In this document: positions 13,313-19,384 of the stretch, one piece after another
How the letters are laid out: each line of letters opens with the position of its first letter
Numbering within the stretch: position 1 is the first letter of the stretch
Assembly: GCA_014729015.1 (NCBI GenBank)
Contig: WJKR01000024.1
Location: 1-19,911, forward strand
Direction of reading: 5' to 3'
DNA from: Candidatus Woesearchaeota archaeon
Lineage (GTDB): Archaea; Nanobdellota; Nanobdellia; Woesearchaeales; WJKR01
Length of the DNA: 19,911 nucleotides
Notes under the pieces: model-generated
What the model was told of the DNA's origin: nothing
The model's database searches: none
Seen by the model: only the letters and a program-made list of their open reading frames with translations
Position numbers and translations under genes: made by a program

Positions 13313-13990
13313 ATGAAGACCAGGCACGTCGTGTACCGCGTCGCCTTCAACAAGGGACCGAACCCATGGGACGACCGCGCCGCGGAACTCTTCGAGAAGT
13401 ACGAGCCGCAAAGCATACTAGAGCGCATGCTCTACCGCGGCCACGCCGCATCTGAGTGGAGGGTACGACAACACGGCAACGGCGCCGCAAAGGCATGGCA
13501 CAATTTCTGGAACGACAAGCTCCTCGCCGCCGGCTACCAAGGCACCCTGTACAAGGAGGGCAGCCAGAACCTGGAAGCGCTGACAGGCAAGCCTGCTGAG
13601 TGGTGCGCTGAGAAGAACGCGGCGTGGTGGACGCCCATCTCGCTCGTCACCGAGCACGCGAGCACTGTCCTGGCGGTCTTCGGCGCCGAGAAAGCCACGC
13701 TTGGCCGCGGCGAGCTCGCCATCATCCCGCTCGCATACGCTGGCGTGTTCCTCAGCTACAACGTCTATCGCTACCACCAGGCCAAGCGGGGAAAAGTGTT
13801 TCCGAACATTGGCTACGTCGCGATAGGGACAAATGCCAGGGAGATACTGCACCAGAACAGCACGACGCTGTATAAAGATATTACGTGGCGGGCGAAGCAA
13901 GAAGGCACGAGTACGTGGTACGCGTATGTGAAAACGGTGTTTGACAACGTCACCCGCTCGTTCTTACCGAGCAAGGCGAAACATGCTTAA
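13313..13990 (+). CDS. Hypothetical membrane protein
   Basis: I do not recognise this 225-aa protein. The N-terminal region (1-100) looks soluble, with many Trp and His residues. Two moderately hydrophobic segments occur at about 105-125 (WWTPISLVTEHASTVLAVFGA) and 133-153 (GELAIIPLAYAGVFLSYNVYRY), probably membrane-associated. A soluble C-terminal part (about 155-225) follows. It is divergent from tRNA-Gln and sits just 23 nt before rad50 on the same strand. It shows no Mre11 phosphodiesterase motifs (no DxH, GNHD or GHxH), so it is not the usual Rad50 partner. Codon use matches its neighbours. No function is proposed. Confidence 0.72.
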   Translation: MKTRHVVYRVAFNKGPNPWDDRAAELFEKYEPQSILERMLYRGHAASEWRVRQHGNGAAKAWHNFWNDKLLAAGYQGTLYKEGSQNLEALTGKPAEWCAEKNAAWWTPISLVTEHASTVLAVFGAEKATLGRGELAIIPLAYAGVFLSYNVYRYHQAKRGKVFPNIGYVAIGTNAREILHQNSTTLYKDITWRAKQEGTSTWYAYVKTVFDNVTRSFLPSKAKHA

Positions 13991-14013
13991 ACCCCTGCGT
14001 ATTCCATACGCCC

Positions 14014-16029
14014 ATGCGTCTCGCATCCCTCTCCCTCCGCAACATCCGCTCCTACACCGAGGAAACTGTGAGGTTTCCGACAGGCTCCATCCTGCTCTCC
14101 GGCGACGTCGGGTCTGGCAAGACCACCATCCTATTGGCAGTCGAGTTCGCGCTGTTCGGCATCCAACGGGGGGAACTCTCCGCCTCCAGCCTCTTGCGCC
14201 ATGGCACGAATGAGGGAGAAGTCACGCTCACGTTTTCTACGAACGATGAGGGCCACGAAATCACGAGAACGCTCAAGCAGGAGAAAAGAGGTGTCGTCCA
14301 AGGCCCTGGCAAGCTCGACGGCGAGCCGTTCACACCGGTCGAATTACGGGCGAGGATCCTGGAACTGCTGGGCTACGCACAAGACCTCGTCACCAAGGCG
14401 AGATCGTACCTGTTCAGGTACACTGTCTACACGCCGCAGGAGGAAATGAAACGCATCCTGTACGAGGCAGCGGACACCAGGCTGCAAACGCTCAGGAAGG
14501 TCTTCGGCATCGACCAGTACAAGACCATCAAGGACAACACCGCAACTATCATCAAAGAGCTCAGAGCAGAAGAACGCGCATTGAAAACGCAATTGGAGGA
14601 GCTCCCTCACAAAGAGAAACAACTCAAGGAACAACAAGCGCAAAAAAACACGATCGCAAAAAACCTCGACGACCAAGAAAGCAAGGTCAAGCAAGCAAAA
14701 GAAAGCTATGACAAAGCGCTGCAACAACTCAAAACCATGCAGGAGACCGCGGAGCAACACAGAAAACGGCAAGAACAATACGCAAGCATCACGTCAACCA
14801 TCGAAGCGCACGAAGCACGATTGCAGCACATACAAACATCACTGGCATCCATCAAGGAACGACTTGAGCAACCGCTGCAAAAAATTGATGTCAAGGAAAA
14901 GATCAGCAAACGAGAGACCATCCAGCAACAATTGGAAGAAAAACTGCTGCAAGCACGGACAAAAAGCACGGAAATAATCACGAAACAAGCAACGATCACC
15001 GAGAACATCGAGCAGCTCAGCGACCTCAAGGCTTCTTGTCCGTTGTGCAAGCAAGATATTCCGCACGAACACAAATCACAGCTCATCACAACCCAAGAAC
15101 AACAACGAGACGAACTCACCAAAAAGCAACGAGAAATACAAGCATTCATCGAAAAAGCAGCAGACAAGCTCGAACAAAACAAGGAAGCATTGCAGGAACT
15201 CAGAGCGCAACAACTCACCGCGACCAGGAAAGCAGAAGAACGAAGAAACCTTGCGCAACAACAAACGACGTTGGAAGACGAACAACAAGAAAAAGAGCAA
15301 CAACGCAACAAACTCAAAGAAGAAGAACAAACACTACAAAAAAAACTCAAGGAAACAACCATCCTGGAACAATACCAAGCACAAGAACGGCTCGTCGACC
15401 AAGCAAGAACGAAGCTCGAACGAGCAAGAATCCTTTTTGCAGAACGACAGGCGCAACAATCAGCGCTGCAACACGTCATCGAGCAGCAAGCGCAAGAACT
15501 CCAACGACTGCAAAAGGCGCAAACCAGAGCCAACAGCCTCCAAACGAGAACGAGATGGCTGCAAGACACGTTCACCCCCTTAACCACGAACATCGAGCAA
15601 GCAGTGTTCAGCAGCCTACACCAAGAATTCAGCAGCTTGTGCAGCAACTGGTTCACCAGCATCATCGATGACGAGGCACTCACCATCACATTAGACCAGG
15701 AATTCACCCCGCAAATAACCCTGAACGGCTATGACACCGAGCTCCAAGCGTTATCAGGCGGAGAGAAGACGGCGGTCGCATTAGCATACCGATTGGCCCT
15801 CAACCAAGTCATCAACGAATTCATCAGCACCATCCACACCCGCGACCTCTTGATACTGGACGAACCAACAGACGGCTTCTCCACCCACCAATTAGACGCC
15901 ATGCGCGACGTCTTCCAACAACTGCAGCTCCAACAACTCATCATCGTCAGCCACGAAGCGAAGATGGAAGGATTCGTCGAGCATGTCATCAGGATCAACA
16001 AGCACGAGCACGCCAGCTCAATCTCTTAA
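14014..16029 (+). CDS. rad50: Rad50/SbcC-type DNA repair ATPase, short form
   Basis: The 671-aa protein has all parts of a Rad50: Walker A GDVGSGKTT (30-38), long coiled coils (about 180-330 and 350-510) around a zinc hook CPLC (C342, C345), the signature LSGGEKTAVALAYRLALN from 580, Walker B LLILDEP (D616, E617) and a D-loop TDGFST. Rad50 works with Mre11 to hold and process DNA double-strand breaks. Typical archaeal Rad50 is about 850-1000 aa, so the coiled-coil arms are short. No mre11 is adjacent in this window. The C-terminal coil is unusually Gln-rich. ATG 14014 follows a weak TATA-like CTTAAAC. Transcription with the preceding gene is also possible. Confidence 0.93.
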   Translation: MRLASLSLRNIRSYTEETVRFPTGSILLSGDVGSGKTTILLAVEFALFGIQRGELSASSLLRHGTNEGEVTLTFSTNDEGHEITRTLKQEKRGVVQGPGKLDGEPFTPVELRARILELLGYAQDLVTKARSYLFRYTVYTPQEEMKRILYEAADTRLQTLRKVFGIDQYKTIKDNTATIIKELRAEERALKTQLEELPHKEKQLKEQQAQKNTIAKNLDDQESKVKQAKESYDKALQQLKTMQETAEQHRKRQEQYASITSTIEAHEARLQHIQTSLASIKERLEQPLQKIDVKEKISKRETIQQQLEEKLLQARTKSTEIITKQATITENIEQLSDLKASCPLCKQDIPHEHKSQLITTQEQQRDELTKKQREIQAFIEKAADKLEQNKEALQELRAQQLTATRKAEERRNLAQQQTTLEDEQQEKEQQRNKLKEEEQTLQKKLKETTILEQYQAQERLVDQARTKLERARILFAERQAQQSALQHVIEQQAQELQRLQKAQTRANSLQTRTRWLQDTFTPLTTNIEQAVFSSLHQEFSSLCSNWFTSIIDDEALTITLDQEFTPQITLNGYDTELQALSGGEKTAVALAYRLALNQVINEFISTIHTRDLLILDEPTDGFSTHQLDAMRDVFQQLQLQQLIIVSHEAKMEGFVEHVIRINKHEHASSIS

Positions 16030-16215
16030 ACCATACTTTGCCACAAAAAGACTATCTCGAGGGGGATTATCCGTAACTTTTGGAACAGGAGGATCGTGGG
16101 CTTTTAGCCGATGCAAATACAAACCCATCAAAACGTTATGTACGCCCGGAAAATACACCTCCTCAGAGAAAAACACGATGTTCTTCGACCAGTACGATGA
16201 GCCTCAAACAATAAT
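16030..16215. other. Spacer between rad50 and tRNA-Pro
   Basis: The stretch has no convincing gene. One frame continues open past the rad50 stop to 16222, but it lacks a start after rad50 and resembles no family. It may be a decayed remnant. A T6 run at 16215-16220 could end rad50 transcription. Confidence 0.45.
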
Positions 16216-16223
16216 TTTTTAAA
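16216..16223 (+). promoter_or_regulatory. TATA box of tRNA-Pro
   Basis: TTTTTAAA, centred 29.5 nt before the tRNA 5' end, the same spacing as for tRNA-Tyr. Confidence 0.6.
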
Positions 16224-16248
16224 CCACCCGTTTCTCGCACAGCACGAA

Positions 16249-16366
16249 GGGGCTATAGTGTAGCTTGGTATCACTCCAGCTCGGGGTTCGCAGAGCAGCC
16301 GCTCCCACGAGCGGCGGTCGGTGAAGCGGACAGCTGGCAACCCGTGTTCAAATCACGGTAGCCCCA
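16249..16366 (+). tRNA. tRNA-Pro (GGG) with 45-nt intron
   Basis: Acceptor GGGGCTA/TAGCCCC, discriminator A, T arm CCGTG-TTCAAAT-CACGG, anticodon stem CCAGC/GCTGG. With the intron at 37/38 (16287-16331) the loop reads U-C-GGG-G-A, giving a GGG anticodon and C at position 33 instead of the near-universal U. The D-loop AGCTTGGTA and the T-loop fit archaeal tRNA-Pro. An outer helix TTCGC/GTGAA in the intron supports a bulge-helix-bulge, with an imperfect central helix. No CCA is encoded. Confidence 0.85.
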
Positions 16367-16385
16367 GACGCAGCGAAAGCAAAAC

Positions 16386-16393
16386 TTTAAATA
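16386..16393 (+). promoter_or_regulatory. TATA box of the gene at 16431
   Basis: TTTAAATA, 29.5 nt before GTG 16419 and 41.5 nt before ATG 16431, measured from its centre. Confidence 0.6.
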
Positions 16394-16430
16394 TCACCGT
16401 CGAGTAAGAACGGCATAGGTGGCGTGGCGC

Positions 16431-17855
16431 ATGAAACGACAACTCAGCAACGTATTCTTCCTCCTTGTCCTGACCATAATGGCAACGACAGCGGCGGCCG
16501 CGCTCGAGGTCGAGATAACACCCATCAAGGACAACGTCCTGCCATTGGAGAGCGGCACGTACGAAGTAATCTTCACGAACGACATCCTCGAGACAGAGGT
16601 CGTCAACATCCGCGCCGACGCCACGGACTGGATCATCACACCGCAGAGTGTGAGCGTCCCGGTCAACGGCTCGACGAAGACCATCGAGCTCATCATCACC
16701 CCGCGATCAGGCGTCGGGCTCAGCAACTACCGCATCCCGCTCGTCTTCGAAGGCAAGCGCAGCGGCGACGTCATCGAAAAGAGTGTGTTCCTCTCCATCT
16801 CGCTCGACCTCCTCGCAAAAGGGTATCCGCCGAACCTCAAGCTCAACGTCACGGCCATGCACCGAGTCGATCCGCGAGAGCCGTACGAAGTGGCCGTGTT
16901 CATCCGCAACAACAACCTCCGCGAGTACAAAGACCTCAAAATCAACATCATGAGCGACCTGTTCAGTGAAGAGGTCATCACTCCGCTCCAACCCCTCTCC
17001 ACGTTCAGGAAGAAGCTCTCCTTCTCACTAGACCCCGAACAAGCGCCGGGAGAGCACGATCTCGAGGTCGTCATCACCCTGCCGGAAGAGGGGAACGTCA
17101 TCGCCAAGGACGTCTCCACGTTCGAGGTAATAGGCTACGCCACCCTCGTCTATGACCGAGAGGTCCGCGACCGCGGCCTCCTCAAGTCGGCCGAGGTCAT
17201 CACGCTCAGCAATGACGGCAACAAGGACCTGACCAAGACGATCACCTACGAGGTGACCATCTGGGAAGACCTCTTCCTCAAGGCATCCACAAAAGGCGAC
17301 GTCGTCAGAGACGAGGAGCGAAAGCTGGCATGGGGAGTAACCCTGGCGCCGCAGGAGACCCAGGAAATCGTCCTGACTAGGAACTATGTCCCCTTGGCGG
17401 TCATCATCATCGTCCTCATCCTCGCGGTGATCGCCTATTTCCGGCTGCGCAGCCCGATCATCGTCATCAAGGAAGCGCAGGTCAGCGCCGCTGACAAGCA
17501 AGGCACGAACGAGATGAAGGTGCGCGTCTTCATCAAGAACAGGAGCAGGCGAGAGGTGACGAAACTCAAAATCATCGATCGCGTGCCGCACATCGCCGAG
17601 TTCATGAGCCACACCCATCTCGGAACGTTGCAGCCGGCCAAGGTGACGAGGAGTGAGCGCAAAGGCACGATCGTCCGGTGGGAGATCGACACCTTGGAGC
17701 CGTACGAGGAGCGCATCATCAGCTTCAAAGTGCGCAGCAAGCTCAAGATCATCGGGAAGATGTCTCTACCTGAGACCAAGGTGAAGTACGAAGATATGGG
17801 GAGCAGGGAGCGCATCACCATGAGCGGGCCGATGCACATCATGCGCCGACGCTGA
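16431..17855 (+). CDS. Membrane-anchored surface protein with beta-sandwich domains on both sides
   Basis: The 474-aa product starts with a signal peptide (about 1-24, ...FFLLVLTIMATTAAA). An extracytoplasmic part to about 320 follows, built of strand-rich repeats such as VVNIRADATDWIITPQSVSV followed by NGSTKTIELIITP, the style of NEW3/CARDB-like Ig folds. One transmembrane helix lies at about 322-343 (PLAVIIIVLILAVIAYFRL). The cytoplasmic C-terminus (345-474) contains KVRVFIKNRSRREVTKLKI and DTLEPYEERIISFKVRSK, like a DUF11-type Ig domain. It probably is a surface or envelope-associated protein; partners are unknown. ATG 16431 is chosen because AGGTGG is 8 nt upstream. The in-frame GTG at 16419 would be a leaderless alternative adding four residues. 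Confidence 0.82.
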   Translation: MKRQLSNVFFLLVLTIMATTAAAALEVEITPIKDNVLPLESGTYEVIFTNDILETEVVNIRADATDWIITPQSVSVPVNGSTKTIELIITPRSGVGLSNYRIPLVFEGKRSGDVIEKSVFLSISLDLLAKGYPPNLKLNVTAMHRVDPREPYEVAVFIRNNNLREYKDLKINIMSDLFSEEVITPLQPLSTFRKKLSFSLDPEQAPGEHDLEVVITLPEEGNVIAKDVSTFEVIGYATLVYDREVRDRGLLKSAEVITLSNDGNKDLTKTITYEVTIWEDLFLKASTKGDVVRDEERKLAWGVTLAPQETQEIVLTRNYVPLAVIIIVLILAVIAYFRLRSPIIVIKEAQVSAADKQGTNEMKVRVFIKNRSRREVTKLKIIDRVPHIAEFMSHTHLGTLQPAKVTRSERKGTIVRWEIDTLEPYEERIISFKVRSKLKIIGKMSLPETKVKYEDMGSRERITMSGPMHIMRRR

Positions 17856-17874
17856 GCATCGCCGAGAGCAAACC

Positions 17875-17882
17875 TTTATAAA
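17875..17882 (+). promoter_or_regulatory. TATA box of tRNA-Tyr
   Basis: TTTATAAA, centred 29.5 nt before the tRNA 5' end. The flanking sequence is related to that around the TATA box at 18755. Confidence 0.75.
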
Positions 17883-17907
17883 GCAACTCTTGTTCATCCA
17901 GGCGGAG

Positions 17908-18034
17908 CCCTCCTTAGCTCAGCGGCTAGAGCGCTCGGCTGTAGACGTTCACCATGACGACTGACCACACGTCAAGGGATGATTGGTGACCAGCCGTTAC
18001 CGAGAGGTCCCCGGTTCGAATCTGGGAGGAGGGA
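17908..18034 (+). tRNA. tRNA-Tyr (GUA) with 54-nt intron
   Basis: Acceptor CCCTCCT/AGGAGGG, discriminator A, D stem GCTC/GAGC, anticodon stem CTCGG/CCGAG, loop CU-GUA-G then A, T arm CCCGG-TTCGAAT-CTGGG. The intron occupies 17945-17998 at the canonical 37/38 position and can fold by pairing TCACCA with TGGTGA. No CCA is encoded. Its last 23 nt occur again at 18643-18665. Confidence 0.94.
18012..18034 (+). repeat. Direct repeat copy 1 (3' end of tRNA-Tyr), likely attachment site
   Basis: The 23 nt from the T arm to the discriminator are identical to 18643-18665. Tyrosine recombinases of archaeal viruses and plasmids commonly use the 3' half of tRNA genes as attachment sites. Confidence 0.75.
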
Positions 18035-18049
18035 GTCCTTTTCTTCATT

Positions 18050-18063
18050 ACCAATAATTTGGT
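18050..18063. promoter_or_regulatory. Palindrome upstream of the Nudix gene, similar to the padR operator
   Basis: ACCAATAATTTGGT, followed by TAC. It differs in one base from ACCAATAAATTGGTTAC at 8532-8548 upstream of padR. It lies about 15 bp before the TATA box, where an archaeal regulator could block or aid TBP/TFB. Confidence 0.55.
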
Positions 18064-18078
18064 TACAAATGGTGAACT

Positions 18079-18086
18079 TTTATAAA
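18079..18086 (+). promoter_or_regulatory. TATA box of the Nudix gene
   Basis: TTTATAAA, centred 26.5 nt before ATG 18109; leaderless mRNA predicted. Confidence 0.75.
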
Positions 18087-18108
18087 TAATGGTGTTTGTG
18101 CTTATTCT

Positions 18109-18612
18109 ATGCTTATTGTTGAATGGGAAGACCCGAACGATGGTCGCGTACGATTCACATTTTTTGAACCTGAAACATATGAGAAATTAACACCCATTGC
18201 CCAGAGTTATGGGTTGTGCTTTAACACTGATGGAAAACTTTTAATCGGGAAGTGTAAAGGAGCTCATCAGCGCAAGTGGATTCTTCCTGGGGGACGGGTA
18301 GAACAAGGCGAGCATCCTGAGAAGACATTGCACCGCGAGGTTGATGAAGAAGTCTCCGCCACGCTGAGAAAAGTCGATTTTATTGGTGTGCAAAAAGTAG
18401 AATATCTTGACATTGATAAAGAAGCCGTTTATCAGTTGCGTTTCGCTGCCATTATCGATGAGATAAAACCGTTGACACCTGATCCTGACAATGGCGAGCT
18501 TTGGGAACGTAAATTCATCGAACCTGAAGAGTTCTTGGAATACTTGCCATGGAGTGCTATCGGAGAGCGACTAGTGCAACTAGCAAAGGAATGGTTTGAA
18601 AGAAACAAATGA
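18109..18612 (+). CDS. Nudix hydrolase
   Basis: The 167-aa protein has a Nudix box from G62 to E81: GRVEQGE, then R76-E77-V-D-E80-E81. The metal-binding REVDEE is intact; the usual Gly two positions after EE is Ser83. GAHQRKWILPGG just before the box is typical of the fold. Nudix enzymes hydrolyse nucleoside diphosphates linked to another group, for example oxidised dNTPs, ADP-ribose or dinucleoside polyphosphates; the substrate cannot be read from the sequence. Codon use is more T-rich than in the surrounding A/C-rich genes, which fits transfer. The gene lies between the two tRNA-Tyr 3'-end repeats, and its promoter carries a palindrome like that of padR. Confidence 0.9.
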   Translation: MLIVEWEDPNDGRVRFTFFEPETYEKLTPIAQSYGLCFNTDGKLLIGKCKGAHQRKWILPGGRVEQGEHPEKTLHREVDEEVSATLRKVDFIGVQKVEYLDIDKEAVYQLRFAAIIDEIKPLTPDPDNGELWERKFIEPEEFLEYLPWSAIGERLVQLAKEWFERNK

Positions 18613-18642
18613 GCCCGAGAGTATTGACGGAACCATACTAAA

Positions 18643-18665
18643 CGGTTCGAATCTGGGAGGAGGGA
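18643..18665 (+). repeat. Direct repeat copy 2 of the tRNA-Tyr 3' end
   Basis: Identical over 23 nt to 18012-18034. It is not part of a complete tRNA. CCGAGAG lies 21 nt before it, where the intact tRNA-Tyr has the same bases only a few nt away, so the copied piece may once have been longer. Confidence 0.75.
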
Positions 18666-18754
18666 TTGTTTTCTCTATAACTGCACTTCCACAATCTATA
18701 TATAGGTTCATCCTCGGGAATCATACAAGAGTAGTTCGTTCTCCGACCACAACA

Positions 18755-18762
18755 TTTATAAA
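18755..18762 (+). promoter_or_regulatory. TATA box of the tRNA-Asp/tRNA-Lys/rpo unit
   Basis: TTTATAAA within TTTATAAAGAGACTGTTGTT, similar to TTTATAAAGCAACTCTTGTT before tRNA-Tyr. It predicts a transcript start near 18785, 100 nt before tRNA-Asp. No closer TATA box is seen for tRNA-Asp, tRNA-Lys or rpo5. Confidence 0.55.
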
Positions 18763-18884
18763 GAGACTGTTGTTCTCGCAGCACCATCGTCAAGAGCAGC
18801 AACCGGTGCCCACATCAATGGTCAGCAAATAGCGTTCTCAAAACCGCAGCAACAATGGTCAGAGAGCGTGCTGCGCCTGTCGAA

Positions 18885-19000
18885 GCCCTGGTAGTGTAGT
18901 GGCCTATCATGAAGCCCTGTCGAGGCAAACAAGCAGCACCCTAGTGCTGAGCCATTGCCACAGCAAGGCTTCGACCCGGGTTCAAATCCCGGCCAGGGCG
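18885..19000 (+). tRNA. tRNA-Asp (GUC) with 43-nt intron
   Basis: Acceptor GCCCTGG/CCAGGGC, discriminator G as expected for Asp. Anticodon stem AAGCC/GGCTT, loop CU-GUC-G then A, T arm CCGGG-TTCAAAT-CCCGG. The intron (18923-18965) is at the canonical 37/38 position. tRNA-Lys begins 8 nt after its end. Confidence 0.93.
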
Positions 19001-19008
19001 TGCCAGAA

Positions 19009-19112
19009 GGGCCGGTAGCTCAGCCTGGAAGACGGCCCCATAAGCGTCGTTTGGGCGAGAGAGCATCTGACTTTTAATCAGGTGGTCGCGGGTTCGAATC
19101 CCGTCCGGCCCA
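19009..19112 (+). tRNA. tRNA-Lys (UUU) with 30-nt intron in the D-loop
   Basis: Acceptor GGGCCGG/CCGGCCC, discriminator A, anticodon arm TCTGA-CTTTTAA-TCAGG without an intron, T arm GCGGG-TTCGAAT-CCCGT. Between D-stem halves GCTC and GAGC there are 39 nt instead of 9. Removing 19029-19058 leaves the normal D-loop AGCCTGGGA. A bulge-helix-bulge can be drawn there: GCCU pairs with GGGC, bulges GG^A and GA^G, outer helix GACG/CGUC with an extra GUUU. Confidence 0.88.
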
Positions 19113-19128
19113 GACCCCAACAATCCTT

Positions 19129-19133
19129 GGAGG
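19129..19133 (+). promoter_or_regulatory. Shine-Dalgarno site of rpo5
   Basis: GGAGG, 8 nt before the TTG at 19142. It decides the start of rpo5, which has no promoter of its own. Confidence 0.8.
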
Positions 19134-19141
19134 AAACCACC

Positions 19142-19384
19142 TTGGCAAGCAAACAAGAGCCGCTCACCCACACCCTCATCCCGAAGCATGCCAAGATTTC
19201 TGACAAGGAAAAGGAAGCCCTCTTCGAGCGCTACCACATCACGATCAGGGAGCTCCCAAAAATATTCAAGGACGACCCCGCCATCGCCCACCTCGACGCG
19301 AAAGAGAACGACGTCATCAAGGTCGAGCGGAAGAGCATGACCGCGGACGCAGCAGTCTTCTACAGGGGTGTGATTAATGAATGA
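19142..19384 (+). CDS. rpo5: DNA-directed RNA polymerase subunit Rpo5 (H)
   Basis: The 80-aa product matches archaeal subunit H, which equals the C-terminal domain of eukaryotic RPB5: LTHTLIPKHAKISDKEKEAL, ELPKIFKDDPAIAHLDAKE and GDVIKVERKS-like NDVIKVERKSMTADAAVFYRGV. It is part of the lower jaw of RNA polymerase. The start is the TTG at 19142, set by GGAGG 8 nt upstream; this also gives the normal length for the family. It follows tRNA-Lys by 29 nt without a TATA box between, so it is probably processed from a tRNA-mRNA precursor. It overlaps the next gene by 8 nt. The H-B''-B'-A order is usual in archaea. Confidence 0.95.
   Translation: MASKQEPLTHTLIPKHAKISDKEKEALFERYHITIRELPKIFKDDPAIAHLDAKENDVIKVERKSMTADAAVFYRGVINE

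Larger units (their letters stand above)
18035..18665 (+). mobile_element. Putative small integrated element at tRNA-Tyr carrying a Nudix gene
   Basis: The segment lies between two perfect 23-bp direct repeats, the first being the 3' end of tRNA-Tyr. It contains one complete gene with its own promoter and a palindrome, with no strong C-over-G bias, unlike its C-rich neighbours. There is no integrase inside, so it would be a remnant, a satellite mobilised in trans, or one end of a formerly larger insertion. The repeats are seen directly; integration is inference from how tRNA attachment sites behave. Confidence 0.5.
18613..18884. other. Intergenic region with tRNA-Tyr remnant, promoter and leader of the tRNA-Asp unit
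   Basis: No gene is visible. It holds CCGAGAG (18615-18621, also in the tRNA-Tyr 3' exon), the second 23-bp repeat, a TATA box at 18755-18762, two copies of CAATGGTCAG (18816 and 18853), and a stem CGCAGCA/TGCTGCG (18845-18851 with 18869-18875) ending 9 nt before tRNA-Asp. Confidence 0.6.

Noticed and set aside
16030..16222. Open frame running past the end of rad50 as a possible extra gene
   Set aside because: No start codon after the rad50 stop, no ribosome-binding site or promoter, and no recognisable domain.
17945..17998. C/D-box guide RNA within the tRNA-Tyr intron
   Set aside because: ATGACGA, CTGA and GATGATT resemble boxes but deviate from the consensus and pair within the intron hairpin, so the evidence is too weak.
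18643..18665. Second tRNA-Tyr 3' end as half of a split tRNA gene
   Set aside because: An intact tRNA-Tyr lies 0.6 kb upstream, and the copy lacks a continuous 3' half and a leader complementary to a 5' half.
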